A stretch of 64,000 nucleotides of DNA from Micromonospora purpureochromogenes (GTDB lineage Bacteria; Actinomycetota; Actinomycetes; Mycobacteriales; Micromonosporaceae): positions 4,030,001 to 4,094,000 of the forward strand of contig NZ_LT607410.1 in the NCBI RefSeq assembly GCF_900091515.1, read 5' to 3'. Below the pieces are notes generated by a model. The model searched no databases and was not told the origin of the DNA. It saw only the letters and a list, made by a program, of their open reading frames with translations. Of the stretch, positions 45,154 to 53,222 are shown one piece after another. Position 1 is the first letter of the stretch. Each line of letters starts with the position of its first letter. Both the position numbers and the translations under genes were made by a program.

Positions 45154-45951
45154 GTGTACGAGCGCACTTTCGCCCGGCTCTGCGCGTACCCGGCAGAGGC
45201 GCTGCTGGACGCGGCGGGCGCCGGGGCCGGCATGCGGGTGCTCGACGTGGGCACCGGAACCGGCACGGTCGCGGCGCTGGCGGCCGGGCGCGGCGCGACG
45301 GTGGTCGCGGTGGACGCCGAGCCGTCGATGCTGGCCCGCGCCCGCCGGTGGGTGCCCGACGCCCGGCTGGTCCGCGCCGCGCTGCCGCACCTGCCGGTGA
45401 CCACCGGCGCAGTGGACGCCGCCGTGGCGAACTTCGTGCTCAACCACGTCGGCGACCCGGCCGCCGCGGTGGCCGGGCTGCGCCGCACGGTACGCCCCGG
45501 TGGCCGGATCGCCGTCACCGTCTGGCCCTCGCCGCAGCCGCCCCTGCAACGACTCTGGGGTGAGGTGTTCGCCGACGTGAACGGTGGTGAGCTGCCGAGG
45601 GTGGCGGCGGAGCGGGACTTCCCGCGCACCGAGGAGGGGCTGACGGGTCTGCTCGCCCGGACGGGGCTGGACGACGTGCAGTGCCGGACGCTGACCTGGA
45701 CGCACCGGGCCGACCCGGACGAGTGGTGGACCGGCCCGGCCAGCGGCCTCGGCATTCCGGGGCTGCTGTTGCAGCGGCAGCCGCCGGCGACCCGCGAGGC
45801 GCTGCGGCGCCGCTACCTGCAACTGTCCGCCCGCTACCGGGATGCCGACGGGCTGCTCGCCCTGCCCACCGCCGCGCTGCTCGCCTCCGGTGTCGTGAGC
45901 CGACCTGTGCCGACTAACGGGCCCGGGCCCAGGTCAGGAAGCGCTCGGTGA
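45154..45951 (+). CDS. class I SAM-dependent methyltransferase, frameshifted 5' end
   Basis: A 265-aa open frame with the SAM-binding motif MRVLDVGTGTGTVAALAAGRG, VDAEPSMLARARR (acidic loop), AAVANFVLNHVGD and LRRTVRPGGRIAVTVW. The natural N-terminus seems to begin at ATG 45096 in another frame (TSFDDHERARWTG). Removing one base near A45144 joins it to VYERTFARLCAYPAE. As the sequence stands the gene would have to start at GTG 45154, with no ribosome binding site. It may be a real frameshift or a sequencing error. The 3' end overlaps the convergent small gene by 38 bp. Substrate unknown. Confidence 0.8.
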   Translation: MYERTFARLCAYPAEALLDAAGAGAGMRVLDVGTGTGTVAALAAGRGATVVAVDAEPSMLARARRWVPDARLVRAALPHLPVTTGAVDAAVANFVLNHVGDPAAAVAGLRRTVRPGGRIAVTVWPSPQPPLQRLWGEVFADVNGGELPRVAAERDFPRTEEGLTGLLARTGLDDVQCRTLTWTHRADPDEWWTGPASGLGIPGLLLQRQPPATREALRRRYLQLSARYRDADGLLALPTAALLASGVVSRPVPTNGPGPRSGSAR

Positions 45952-46162
45952 GGTTCTCCGGCACCGCGTGCCCGTTGAGCTGGGAGAGCTGCGCGCCGGC
46001 CTCGGCCATCAGGGTGCTCAGATAGATCAGCAGCGCGGTGCGGTCCTCGCGGTACTCGACCAGCAGCGCCAGCCGCGCCGGCTGGCAGGGCCACTCCGCG
46101 CCGCAGGCCCGACACCGCCACAGGGGGCGCATCGGCAGGTGCGGTCGAGACGCGCGGCTCAC
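45914..46162 (-). CDS. small Cys-containing conserved protein
   Basis: An 82-aa protein (GTG start) with a WRCRACGAEWPC motif, resembling half of a zinc knuckle. A helical stretch follows (ARLALLVEYREDRTALLIYLSTLMAEAGAQLSQLNG) and the ending ERFLTWARAR. Similar proteins are common in Micromonosporaceae and sometimes labelled flavin reductase, a name the sequence does not support. It overlaps the gene upstream by four bases (GTGA) and is the last of three tiny coupled genes divergent from an XRE regulator. Confidence 0.65.
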   Translation of the reverse strand: MSRASRPHLPMRPLWRCRACGAEWPCQPARLALLVEYREDRTALLIYLSTLMAEAGAQLSQLNGHAVPENLTERFLTWARAR

Positions 46163-46377
46163 CTGGCCACCACCACTGTCCGGTCCAGCCGGACGAGCGC
46201 GAAACGCTCCCGCAGATCGACAGAGCCGTCCGGCCGTACGTCGCGGCCAACCAGCTCGACCCAGAGCGCGCCATCGACCTCGCGCCGGTCGAGCACCTCG
46301 CTGACATGCATGACGAGCGGCCTCCTGCCGAAGCGGTAGAAATTCTCGGGGACCGTGATCACGTCGCCGACGGTCAC
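46159..46377 (-). CDS. small conserved protein
   Basis: A 72-aa, probably all-beta protein: VGDVITVPENFYRFGRRPL, VMHVSEVLDRREVDGALWVELVGRDV, ERFALVRLDRTVVVAR. No catalytic residues are evident. The GTG start at 46377 overlaps the previous stop by four bases, and the stop overlaps the next start by four. A longer frame upstream in the same phase has no homology-like content or ribosome binding site. Position beside XRE and DUF397 genes hints at the same functional unit. Confidence 0.6.
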   Translation of the reverse strand: MTVGDVITVPENFYRFGRRPLVMHVSEVLDRREVDGALWVELVGRDVRPDGSVDLRERFALVRLDRTVVVAR

Positions 46378-46556
46378 CAGCGGCCTCCGTTCGCCCGCCA
46401 GCGGCTTGCCGGGGTCTGGTTGCCCACCCGGGTCTGGTCCGCGGTCGCGAACAAGACGCTCGACGGCTTCGCCCGCCTGGCTCGCACGATGCCCGGCACC
46501 AGGCACGAAGGCGGGATCGGGGTCGCGGGCTTGCGGCGCCGGAAACGGAACAGCAC
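46374..46556 (-). CDS. small basic protein
   Basis: A 60-aa basic protein beginning LFRFRRRKPATPIPPS and ending ASRWRANGGRW. The GTG start at 46556 is preceded by GAGGAGG at 6-nt spacing, the best ribosome binding site in this cluster. That is the main support for the gene. It heads the three-gene overlapping run that continues at 46377 and 46162. Not recognised. Confidence 0.5.
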   Translation of the reverse strand: MLFRFRRRKPATPIPPSCLVPGIVRARRAKPSSVLFATADQTRVGNQTPASRWRANGGRW

Positions 46557-46780
46557 AGGGGGCCTCCTCGGGATATCGGGGGCGGCCCCGCTTGATCGTC
46601 GAGGCGGCCCCAAACAAGTTCCGCTGACGGCTCCGACTACGCCAGCGGTAGCGCTGGTGACACTCTGCTGTGGAGGGCACTACGCTCGGAAGGCGTCTCG
46701 CAGGTCCGGGCTGAGCTGGCGGAACGACCATCAGACCTGTGGCGGCATGATTAGTTGATCACCAGTTTGGGGCACCCTGA

Positions 46781-47761
46781 ATGGCAGATGTTCCGAGTCC
46801 GCTCGCCGCCTTCATCGTGGGCGAGATCCGCCGGGCCCGTGGGGCCGCCGGCTTGACACAGGAGGCATTCGGCCGAGCTGCGGGTTTCAGCGCGTCACAT
46901 GTCAGCGCCGTTGAAGGCGGCACTCGCGCCCTGACTATGGACTTCATCAAGGGAGCCGATCGCGCGCTGACCAGCGGCGGCTTGTTCGAGCGCCTGGTGT
47001 CCAAGCTCGGTGCACCGTCGTGGTTCCTGCCGTGGCTCGACGCCGAGCGCGGGGCGACGCAGCTCCGGTACTTCGAGCCGAACCTGATCCCGGGTCTTCT
47101 GCAGACCGAGGCGTACGCCCGCGCCGTACTGCGGCTGGATCCACGCCTCAGCGACGACGAGGTCGAACGCCGGGTGGCCGCGCGCATCGAGCGGCAGGCG
47201 ATCCTGGGCGGGGAGTCACCGCCTCAACTCGTCGTGGTCGTTGACGAGGCGGCTGTCCGACGCGTCGGGGACGGGTGCGAGAAACTGATGGGTGAGCAGA
47301 TGTTGAAGCTTGTAGCCTGCGCCGAGCGACCTAACATCAGCATTCACGTCATTCCGCCGGAGGTCGGCCTTCACGCGGGCCTGTCCGGCCCGCTGTCGTT
47401 GGCACACCTGGCCGACGAGCTGGGTCGGCCACCTGGAGAGCCAACTGGGCGGCGATGTCGTAGATCGGCCGTCCGACCTGGATACGCTCTTCCAGCGGTG
47501 GGAGAGCGTACGCAACGAGGCACTGTCGCGGCGGCAGTCACTGGACCTGATCAAGGAAGTAGCGAATCAATGGACCTAACTGGTGCACGGTGGAGAAAGT
47601 CCACCCGTAGCGGTACCAGCGGCGGCAACTGTATCGAGGTTGCCGACAACCTCCCCGGCGTGGTCGCCGTGCGCGACTCCAAGGACTCCACCGGACCGAC
47701 TCTCGCTTTCGCTCCCCACGCCTGGCACGCGTTCGTCGCCCACATCACCGCGCGGCCCTGA
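46781..47761 (+). CDS. XRE regulator, frameshifted and fused in frame to DUF397
   Basis: The 326-aa open frame starts as an XRE/DUF5753 (Scr1-like) regulator. It has helix-turn-helix RARGAAGLTQEAFGRAAGFSASHVSAVEGG (residues 18-47), then LRYFEPNLIPGLLQTEAYARAVL and PNISIHVIPPEVGLHAGLSGPLSLAHLAD. At about 47417 the natural frame shifts by one base. The family-like ending (SWVGHLESQLGGDVVDRPS through DLIKEVANQWT, stop 47577-47579) is in the neighbouring frame. The shifted frame instead runs on into the DUF397 gene. Either the regulator is broken, a base is wrong, or a fusion protein is made. Confidence 0.65.
   Translation: MADVPSPLAAFIVGEIRRARGAAGLTQEAFGRAAGFSASHVSAVEGGTRALTMDFIKGADRALTSGGLFERLVSKLGAPSWFLPWLDAERGATQLRYFEPNLIPGLLQTEAYARAVLRLDPRLSDDEVERRVAARIERQAILGGESPPQLVVVVDEAAVRRVGDGCEKLMGEQMLKLVACAERPNISIHVIPPEVGLHAGLSGPLSLAHLADELGRPPGEPTGRRCRRSAVRPGYALPAVGERTQRGTVAAAVTGPDQGSSESMDLTGARWRKSTRSGTSGGNCIEVADNLPGVVAVRDSKDSTGPTLAFAPHAWHAFVAHITARP
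47570..47761 (+). CDS. DUF397 domain protein
   Basis: A 63-aa protein: GARWRKSTRSGTSGGNCIEVA, DNLPGVVAVRDSKDSTGP and LAFAPHAWHAFVAHI are the standard DUF397 blocks. Its ATG overlaps the end of the unshifted XRE frame by 10 bases. DUF397 proteins are almost always paired with XRE/DUF5753 regulators in actinobacteria and are proposed toxin-like or developmental partners. It is therefore probably the original separate gene. Confidence 0.8.
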   Translation: MDLTGARWRKSTRSGTSGGNCIEVADNLPGVVAVRDSKDSTGPTLAFAPHAWHAFVAHITARP

Positions 47762-47839
47762 CCGCCTCGCTGTCCGGCTCGGCCGGCCGGCTCCGACGTT
47801 GCCGGTGACGGCCCACCCGCGGCCGAGAGGAGCGACATC

Positions 47840-48244
47840 ATGAAGTACATGATCATGCTGTACGGCTCGCAGCGCGACTACGACGCGATGGCGGGCCGCC
47901 CCGGCGACAACCCGCCGCCGATGTCGCCGGAGCAGGTAGCGGCGATGCACGCCCACATGGAGGCGGTGCACAAGGAGATCGCGGAGTCGGGCGAGCTGGT
48001 CGACGGCCGGGGGCTGACCGCCCCGGTGCACGCCCGGCGGGTCCGGGTGCGCGAGGGTGCGCCCGTGGTGACCGACGGCCCCTACCCGGAGACGCAGGAG
48101 GTGCTGGCCGGCTTCACGATCGTGGAGTGTGACAGCTTCGACCGGGCCACCCGGATCGCCGCGCGGTTCGTCAACCCGGACGCCGAGGGCGAGTACGTGG
48201 ACGTGCGGCCGGTCGCCGAGGGCATCGAGGACCTCAACGGCTGA
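47840..48244 (+). CDS. YCII/DGPF domain protein
   Basis: A 134-aa small cytoplasmic protein with MKYMIMLYGSQRDYD, MHAHMEAVHKEIAESGELVDGRGL and the DGPF-like motif VVTDGPYPETQEVLAGFTIVEC. It follows a GAGAGGAG ribosome binding site. The stop overlaps the start of the next sigma-factor gene (TGATG). YCII/DGPF proteins are the characteristic neighbours of ECF42-type sigma factors, where they are thought to modulate or be controlled by the sigma factor. Confidence 0.88.
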   Translation: MKYMIMLYGSQRDYDAMAGRPGDNPPPMSPEQVAAMHAHMEAVHKEIAESGELVDGRGLTAPVHARRVRVREGAPVVTDGPYPETQEVLAGFTIVECDSFDRATRIAARFVNPDAEGEYVDVRPVAEGIEDLNG

Positions 48245-49485
48245 TGACCGCCGACGCCGTCGAGGACCTGCTGCGCCGCCTGACGCCGCAGGTCCTCGGT
48301 GCGGTGGTGCGCCGCTACGGGCACTTCGACACCGCCGAGGACGCCACCCAGGAGGCGCTGCTGGCGGCCGCGACCCGGTGGCCCGTCGACGGCGTACCCG
48401 ATGACCCGCGCGCCTGGCTGATCACCGTCGCGGCGCGGCGCCTGACCGACCTGCTCCGCAGCGAGCAGGCCCGGCGGCGGCGCGAGGACGACGTCGCCCG
48501 GCGGTTGCCGCCCGAGCAGTGGCTCGCTCCCCCGGCGGACCGCCGGACCCCGGAGGACGACAGCCTGGTGCTGCTCTTCCTCTGCTGCCACCCGGAGCTG
48601 CCCCCGGCCGCGCAGATCGCGCTGACCCTGCGGGCCGTCGGCGGCCTGAGCACCGCCGAGGTGGCCCGGGCGTTCCTGGTCCCGGAGGGCACGATGGCCC
48701 GCCGGATCACCCGCGCCAAGCAGCGCATCCGGGACAGCGGCGTGCCGTTCGGCCTGCCCACCGGCCCGGACCGGGCGGCCCGCCTGGCCACCGTCCGGCA
48801 CGTGCTCTATCTGATCTTCAACGAGGGGTACGCCAGCACCGCCGGGCCGCTGCTGCGCCGGGTGGACCTGTCCACCGAGGCGATCCGGCTCACCCGGATG
48901 CTGCACCGGCTGCTCCCCGAGGACGACGAGGTGACCGGGCTGCTGGCGTTGATGCTGCTCACCGACGCCCGGGGGCCGGCCCGGGTCGGGCCGAACGGCG
49001 AGCTGGTTCCGATGGCCGAGCAGGACCGCAGCCGGTGGCGCACCGACCAGATCGCCGAGGGCCTCGCGCTGGTCAGCGCGGTGCTGCCGCGCGGCGACGT
49101 CGGGCCGTACCAGGTGCAGGCGGCGATCGCGGCGCTGCACGACGAGGCGACGAGCGCCGAGGAGACCGACTGGCCGCAGATCGAGGCGCTCTACACGGTG
49201 CTCACCGGCCTGTCCGACAACCCGGTGGTGGCGCTGAACCACGCGGTCGCGGTAGCCATGGCCCAGGGCGCCTCCGCCGGGCTCGACCTGCTCGCCGGGC
49301 TGGCGGCCGACCCCCGGCTCGCCGCCGACCCGCGGCTGCCCGCCGCCCGCGCGCACCTGCTGGAACGCACGGGCGACCTCGGCGCGGCGCGCGCGGCGTA
49401 CGAGGAGGCGGCGCGGCGGTCGATGAACCTGCCGCAGCAGCGCTACCTTTACGCCCGCGCCGCCCGCCTGGCCGACGCCGGCTGA
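48244..49485 (+). CDS. ECF42-type RNA polymerase sigma factor
   Basis: A 413-aa sigma-70 family protein. Region 2 is at residues 5-75 (AVVRRYGHFDTAEDATQEALLAAATRWP, PRAWLITVAARRLTDLLRSE). Region 4 is at about 120-170 (AQIALTLRAVGGLSTAEVARAFLVPEGTMARRITRAKQRI). The remaining 240 residues are the TPR-like C-terminal extension of ECF42 proteins (VLYLIFNEGYASTAGPLLRRVDLSTEAIRLTRML, NPVVALNHAVAVAMAQG). No anti-sigma gene is adjacent; the YCII protein upstream is the likely partner. Confidence 0.9.
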   Translation: MTADAVEDLLRRLTPQVLGAVVRRYGHFDTAEDATQEALLAAATRWPVDGVPDDPRAWLITVAARRLTDLLRSEQARRRREDDVARRLPPEQWLAPPADRRTPEDDSLVLLFLCCHPELPPAAQIALTLRAVGGLSTAEVARAFLVPEGTMARRITRAKQRIRDSGVPFGLPTGPDRAARLATVRHVLYLIFNEGYASTAGPLLRRVDLSTEAIRLTRMLHRLLPEDDEVTGLLALMLLTDARGPARVGPNGELVPMAEQDRSRWRTDQIAEGLALVSAVLPRGDVGPYQVQAAIAALHDEATSAEETDWPQIEALYTVLTGLSDNPVVALNHAVAVAMAQGASAGLDLLAGLAADPRLAADPRLPAARAHLLERTGDLGAARAAYEEAARRSMNLPQQRYLYARAARLADAG

Positions 49486-49704
49486 GCTGGTCTCACCACT
49501 GCCGGCCGGGCACCAGCACCCTGGTGGCGTGGGGCAGCGTGGTCAGGATCCGGCGACTCCCGGCGCCCCGCTCGACGGCGACCAACTCGGTCCGCTCCCG
49601 GTTCCGTCGGGTCGCCGACCGCCTCGGGCACAGCGACGCCGAGGCCGGCGACGCCGTCAAGCAACGGCGCGATCCGACGCACGAGTCGACCTGATCGAGA
49701 CCGG

Positions 49705-50217
49705 TCAGGGTCGCGGCGCGGGTTGCACCAGGAACACCGGGTACCGGGCGGCGACCGCCTCGAACTCCGCCAGCGGGGCGCGCCGGTCGACCGGCAGGTG
49801 CGGCCGGGCGCCGGGGGCGAGGTGTAGGTAGCGGCGCAGGATCGGGGCACGCCGGGCGACGTCGACCTCCCGCAGCAGCACCTGCTCGCGCCCGCCGTGG
49901 TGCAGCACCGCCCGGCCGCCGGCCGCCCGCACGTTGCGTACCCAGTTGGCGTTCTCACCGAGCATGGAGACCAGGTAGCGGTCACCGTCGAGGTCGGCCA
50001 CCACCACCGGCACGGCGATACTTTGGCCGGTGCGCCGCCCAGGTACCTCCAGGGTGACCGCGCGGCGCGGGGCGAGCACCCCGGTGGCGAACTGGGCGGC
50101 GTCCAGCCGGTTCATCAGCCGGGCCAGCCGGTTGGGGCGGTCGCCGGGGTACAGCCGGCGCTTGGCCTCGTACAGCAGCTCCATCACGCGACGCACGTCC
50201 ACCTCCTGCGGTCCCAC
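49705..50217 (-). CDS. F420-dependent nitroreductase-like (DDN family)
   Basis: A 170-aa protein similar to deazaflavin (F420)-dependent oxidoreductases of the Ddn family. VTLEVPGRRTGQSIAVPVVVADLDGDRYLVSMLGENANWVRNVRAAGGRAVLHHGGRE holds the conserved RTG, phosphate-binding loop and NWVRN motif. The helical N-terminus (RVMELLYEAKRRLYPG) is usual. The GTG start is at 50217, divergent from the next gene. The 49486-49704 gap upstream of its end shows no gene. Confidence 0.85.
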   Translation of the reverse strand: MGPQEVDVRRVMELLYEAKRRLYPGDRPNRLARLMNRLDAAQFATGVLAPRRAVTLEVPGRRTGQSIAVPVVVADLDGDRYLVSMLGENANWVRNVRAAGGRAVLHHGGREQVLLREVDVARRAPILRRYLHLAPGARPHLPVDRRAPLAEFEAVAARYPVFLVQPAPRP

Positions 50218-50317
50218 CGTCGAGTCTGCGCGCCGCCGACCGATGCGGGCAGGGGCGTTGGTCCCGGCCGGGTAATCCGGATGTCGCCACCGTACGCAGG
50301 CGGCACACTGTCGCCCG

Positions 50318-51565
50318 ATGAGCGACGGCGACGAGCACGGCTGGTACTACGCCCCGTCCAGAACCCTCGCCGGGGCGTTGCAGCGGGGGTTGGGCCGTGG
50401 CGCGCACCGCGCCATGGTGGACCCGGCAGCCCCCGACCTGGTACGCGACTGCCTGCGCCGCGACCGGCGGTTCTGGTGGGTGGTGGACGAGCGCGCCGTC
50501 TACCTGGCCCGCCTGGTGCGGGACCTCGCACTGCCGCTGGAGCCGATCCTGCGCGACTGGTACGACTCGCCCGACGGGGAGCACGACGACGACAACGCCT
50601 TCACCGCGACCCTGGAGGTCCTCGACGTGCTGGGCCGGGCCGGCGCCGAGGAGGCGGTCGAGGGGGTGCGCCGGTACGTCCGGGAGGGGCCCCGATGGAA
50701 CGAGGCACTCACGCAGGTGGCGCGCACGTGGCCCGGGGCGTGGTGGGACGACCTGTACCCGGCGGTGATGCGCCGGCCGGACGCGCTGGAACAGGCCCGC
50801 GAGTGGCGGCGGTGCCTGCCCTGGCGGGCCTGGGCGGAACGCGACCCGCGCATCGCCGACGCGGTGCGCGACGACGGACCGCGGCGGCCGCACCGCCCGG
50901 GGCGGGATGAGCCGTCGGCGGTGCTGCTGGAGATACTGCGCGACCGGGACCGCTCCGCCCAGTGGCGGATGGTCCTGCGCGAACTGGGCTTCCGCCCACC
51001 CGAACCGGCCCTGCTCGACATGGCGGAGGAGTTGGCCGCCGCCGGGCTGGCCGGTCCCCTGAGCCGGCCGCTGCTCGCCGTCGGCCCGCCGGCCCTGCCG
51101 GCCGCCCGCGCGTGGGTACGCGCCGACGCCCACCCGCTGACCTGGCCGGCCCTGCGACTGCTCGCCGCCCACGGGGACGCCGGCGACGTCCCGGCGCTGC
51201 TGTCCGGCCTGGACTGGTTGGACACGCACGACGACCGGTGCGGCTACGACCAGCTCGTCGAGGGGCTGGCCCGGATCGGCGGGGCGCAGGCACGGGAGGT
51301 CCTGCCCAGGCTGCGTCGGCTCTGGTTCAGCCCGCACTCCTACGAACGTGCCGCCTACCTGCGGGCGCACGCGGCGCTGGACCCGGCCGGGGTGCAACGG
51401 CGCTTCGCCGAAGGCCTGTGGGACTGCGAGGCGGACGTGCGGCTGCTGTCCGCCCGGCGGGTGGCGCTCGACGGCCCGGCCCGCGAACGGTTGCGGTACC
51501 TGCGCGACGACCCGATCGAGACGGCCGAGGTGCGGGCCGCGGCCGCCGAGCGCCTGGACGGATGA
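50318..51565 (+). CDS. hypothetical protein, possible HEAT-like repeats
   Basis: A 415-aa soluble protein rich in Trp and Arg. Repeated helix pairs are suggested from residue 210 on (LARIGGAQAREVLPRLRRLWFS, ERAAYLRAHAALDPAGVQRRFAEGL), compatible with an alpha-solenoid. No enzyme motif is visible. The ATG at 50318 is 8 nt after CACACT, which could be a weak -10. It is convergent with a cluster of small minus-strand genes. Family not recognised. Confidence 0.6.
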   Translation: MSDGDEHGWYYAPSRTLAGALQRGLGRGAHRAMVDPAAPDLVRDCLRRDRRFWWVVDERAVYLARLVRDLALPLEPILRDWYDSPDGEHDDDNAFTATLEVLDVLGRAGAEEAVEGVRRYVREGPRWNEALTQVARTWPGAWWDDLYPAVMRRPDALEQAREWRRCLPWRAWAERDPRIADAVRDDGPRRPHRPGRDEPSAVLLEILRDRDRSAQWRMVLRELGFRPPEPALLDMAEELAAAGLAGPLSRPLLAVGPPALPAARAWVRADAHPLTWPALRLLAAHGDAGDVPALLSGLDWLDTHDDRCGYDQLVEGLARIGGAQAREVLPRLRRLWFSPHSYERAAYLRAHAALDPAGVQRRFAEGLWDCEADVRLLSARRVALDGPARERLRYLRDDPIETAEVRAAAAERLDG

Positions 51566-51578
51566 GGCCGCCGAGCGG

Positions 51579-51938
51579 TCAGTCGGTGAACCAGCCGAGG
51601 ATCGGCGCGCCCCGATGATCGGGACGTTCCGCCCAGGCCCGGTCCCACTGCTCGGCGACGTCCGCGCCCGCCTGCGCCGCGCGCTGGTACCCGTCGAGCA
51701 GGTGGTGCCGCTGCCACGCCGCGGCCGCCTGCGCGGGCGTGAGCTGGTGCAGCGCGTACCGGCGGGGCCGTTCCGCCCACACCGGCCCGACCGCGACGTA
51801 CCAGTGCTCGCCGCCGCGCCACTCGGCCAGGCCGTCGAGCGGCCCGTCGTAGAACTCCTGGCACCAGAGCATCCGCACGCCGTCGAGCTGGGGCCGGCCG
51901 GTCAGCACCGAGGCCTCATGGGTCCAACAGTCGTCCAT
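51579..51938 (-). CDS. hypothetical protein
   Basis: A 119-aa soluble protein with many aromatic residues: GRPQLDGVRMLWCQEFYDGPLDGLAEWRGGEHWYVAVGPVW. A helical segment follows (TPAQAAAAWQRHHLLDGYQRAAQAG) and the end is GAPILGWFTD. The ATG at 51938 is taken as start; a GTG at 51959 in the same frame is possible. It is the last gene of a minus-strand group. Not recognised. Confidence 0.55.
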   Translation of the reverse strand: MDDCWTHEASVLTGRPQLDGVRMLWCQEFYDGPLDGLAEWRGGEHWYVAVGPVWAERPRRYALHQLTPAQAAAAWQRHHLLDGYQRAAQAGADVAEQWDRAWAERPDHRGAPILGWFTD

Positions 51939-51970
51939 ATACCGCGCACGGTAGTCCACGGGGCCGGGCG

Positions 51971-52300
51971 TCACCCGCCGTCGCCGGCCCAGTCCGGGGC
52001 CGGGCCGGCGGTCGGGCCGGGTGGCGGTGGGGGCCGCACGAACGGCAGGGTGATCCCGTCCCGGTCGAGCACGGCGACGTAGTGGCCGAGCAGCGCGTCC
52101 AGTTCGGCGCCGAGGTGGTCGGCCCACTCCCGGGCCGTCACCAGGTCGCCGGCGCGCAACGCCGCCCGGACCAGCTCGACGTCCTCGCGCAGCACCGACA
52201 GGCTGTCGCCCTGGATCAGCACGCCGGGGAAACGGCGCGGGGGCAGGCGCAGCACGGCGGCGTTGCCACGGTCGTGCAGGTCGACCTCGATGCGTTCCAC
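51971..52300 (-). CDS. DUF6959-like small protein
   Basis: A 109-aa protein with EVDLHDRGNAAVLRLPPRRFPGVLIQGDSLSVLREDVELVRAALRAGD, which resembles the DUF6959 family as I recall it, then REWADHLGAELDALLGHYVAVL and a Pro-rich end. No catalytic signature is present. The GTG at 52300 is the start; the frame is open upstream into the hydrolase gene shadow. It lies 19 nt downstream of the hydrolase stop. Confidence 0.55.
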   Translation of the reverse strand: MERIEVDLHDRGNAAVLRLPPRRFPGVLIQGDSLSVLREDVELVRAALRAGDLVTAREWADHLGAELDALLGHYVAVLDRDGITLPFVRPPPPPGPTAGPAPDWAGDGG

Positions 52301-52319
52301 CCGCCGACCGTAGCCGCCG

Positions 52320-53153
52320 TCAGCCCTCGGCGAGGACCTCCCGCAGCCGGGCGGCAAACCGCTTCGGGTCCTCCACGAAGCCGATGTGGCCACCGGGGAA
52401 CATCGCCGGCGCGGCGCCGAGCGCCTCGGCCAGCGCCCGGGAGGTGAGGTCGCAGACCTGGCCGGTCGACTCCTCGCCCAGGCCCACGACGACCCGGGTC
52501 GGGCCCTCCCGCAGCGCGGCAACGTCGGGCTGGAACCGGGTGGTCCCCCGGATCATGTGGACGTACTGGAAGTGCTCGTCGGCGGCGGCCTGCGGGGCGG
52601 GTTCGCCGCCGAACATGCCCTGGACCACGGGCTCGGGCAGCTCGATGTTCGCGTTGGCGAGGAACTGCCGCCCGGCGCCCAGCCGGTCCCCGGCCAGGTA
52701 CGTGGCGATCATGGCGTCCTCCCGGGCGAAGCGGTCCTCGCGGTCGTCGAGCAGGCCGATCAGCGGCGGCTCGTGCGCGATGACGGTGTGCGCCCGCTCC
52801 GGGTGGGCCTGGGCGAGGGCGAGGACGGTCACCGCGCCGCCGCTGGAGCCGAGCACGGCGGCCGGGCCGGCGTCGAGGTGGGCGATCAGCCGGGCGACGT
52901 CGTCGGCGCGCAGCTGTGGGGTCGAGTCCTGGTGCGGATCGTGCAACAGACTGCGGTTGATGCCCCGCGGGTCGGTGGTGAGCACCGTGTGGTCGACGGC
53001 CAGCAAATCGGCCAGCGGCGCGAACGCCCCGGCGTCCATCGGGGCGGCGACCAGCGCCACCAGCGGCCCCTGTCCGCGTACCTCGTAGTGCAGTCGCCCG
53101 TCGGGGACCGCCAGGGTCGCGGTGGTGACAGGTGCGGTGGATGTGCTGCTCAT
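52320..53153 (-). CDS. alpha/beta hydrolase
   Basis: A 277-aa soluble alpha/beta-hydrolase fold enzyme. The nucleophile elbow is GSSGGA (AAVLGSSGGAVTVL), the oxyanion-side motif is VALVAAPMDAGAF, and the acid is in VVVGLGEESTGQV. The late His is in MFPGGHIGFVEDPKRF. TDPRGINRSLL corresponds to the usual DxRGxG motif. Substrate unknown. The ATG at 53153 is divergent from the SigG-like sigma gene at 53223 with about 70 bp between them. Confidence 0.88.
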   Translation of the reverse strand: MSSTSTAPVTTATLAVPDGRLHYEVRGQGPLVALVAAPMDAGAFAPLADLLAVDHTVLTTDPRGINRSLLHDPHQDSTPQLRADDVARLIAHLDAGPAAVLGSSGGAVTVLALAQAHPERAHTVIAHEPPLIGLLDDREDRFAREDAMIATYLAGDRLGAGRQFLANANIELPEPVVQGMFGGEPAPQAAADEHFQYVHMIRGTTRFQPDVAALREGPTRVVVGLGEESTGQVCDLTSRALAEALGAAPAMFPGGHIGFVEDPKRFAARLREVLAEG

Positions 53154-53222
53154 CGGGTCCTCCCGGGTCGTGGCGTGCGCGTTCGGAGTGGAGACTTCCG
53201 TCGTACGGCAGAATCATCGCTC

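Noticed and set aside
49486..49704. Possible small gene after the ECF42 gene
   Set aside because: Frames on both strands lack a start with ribosome binding site and have shadow-like composition.
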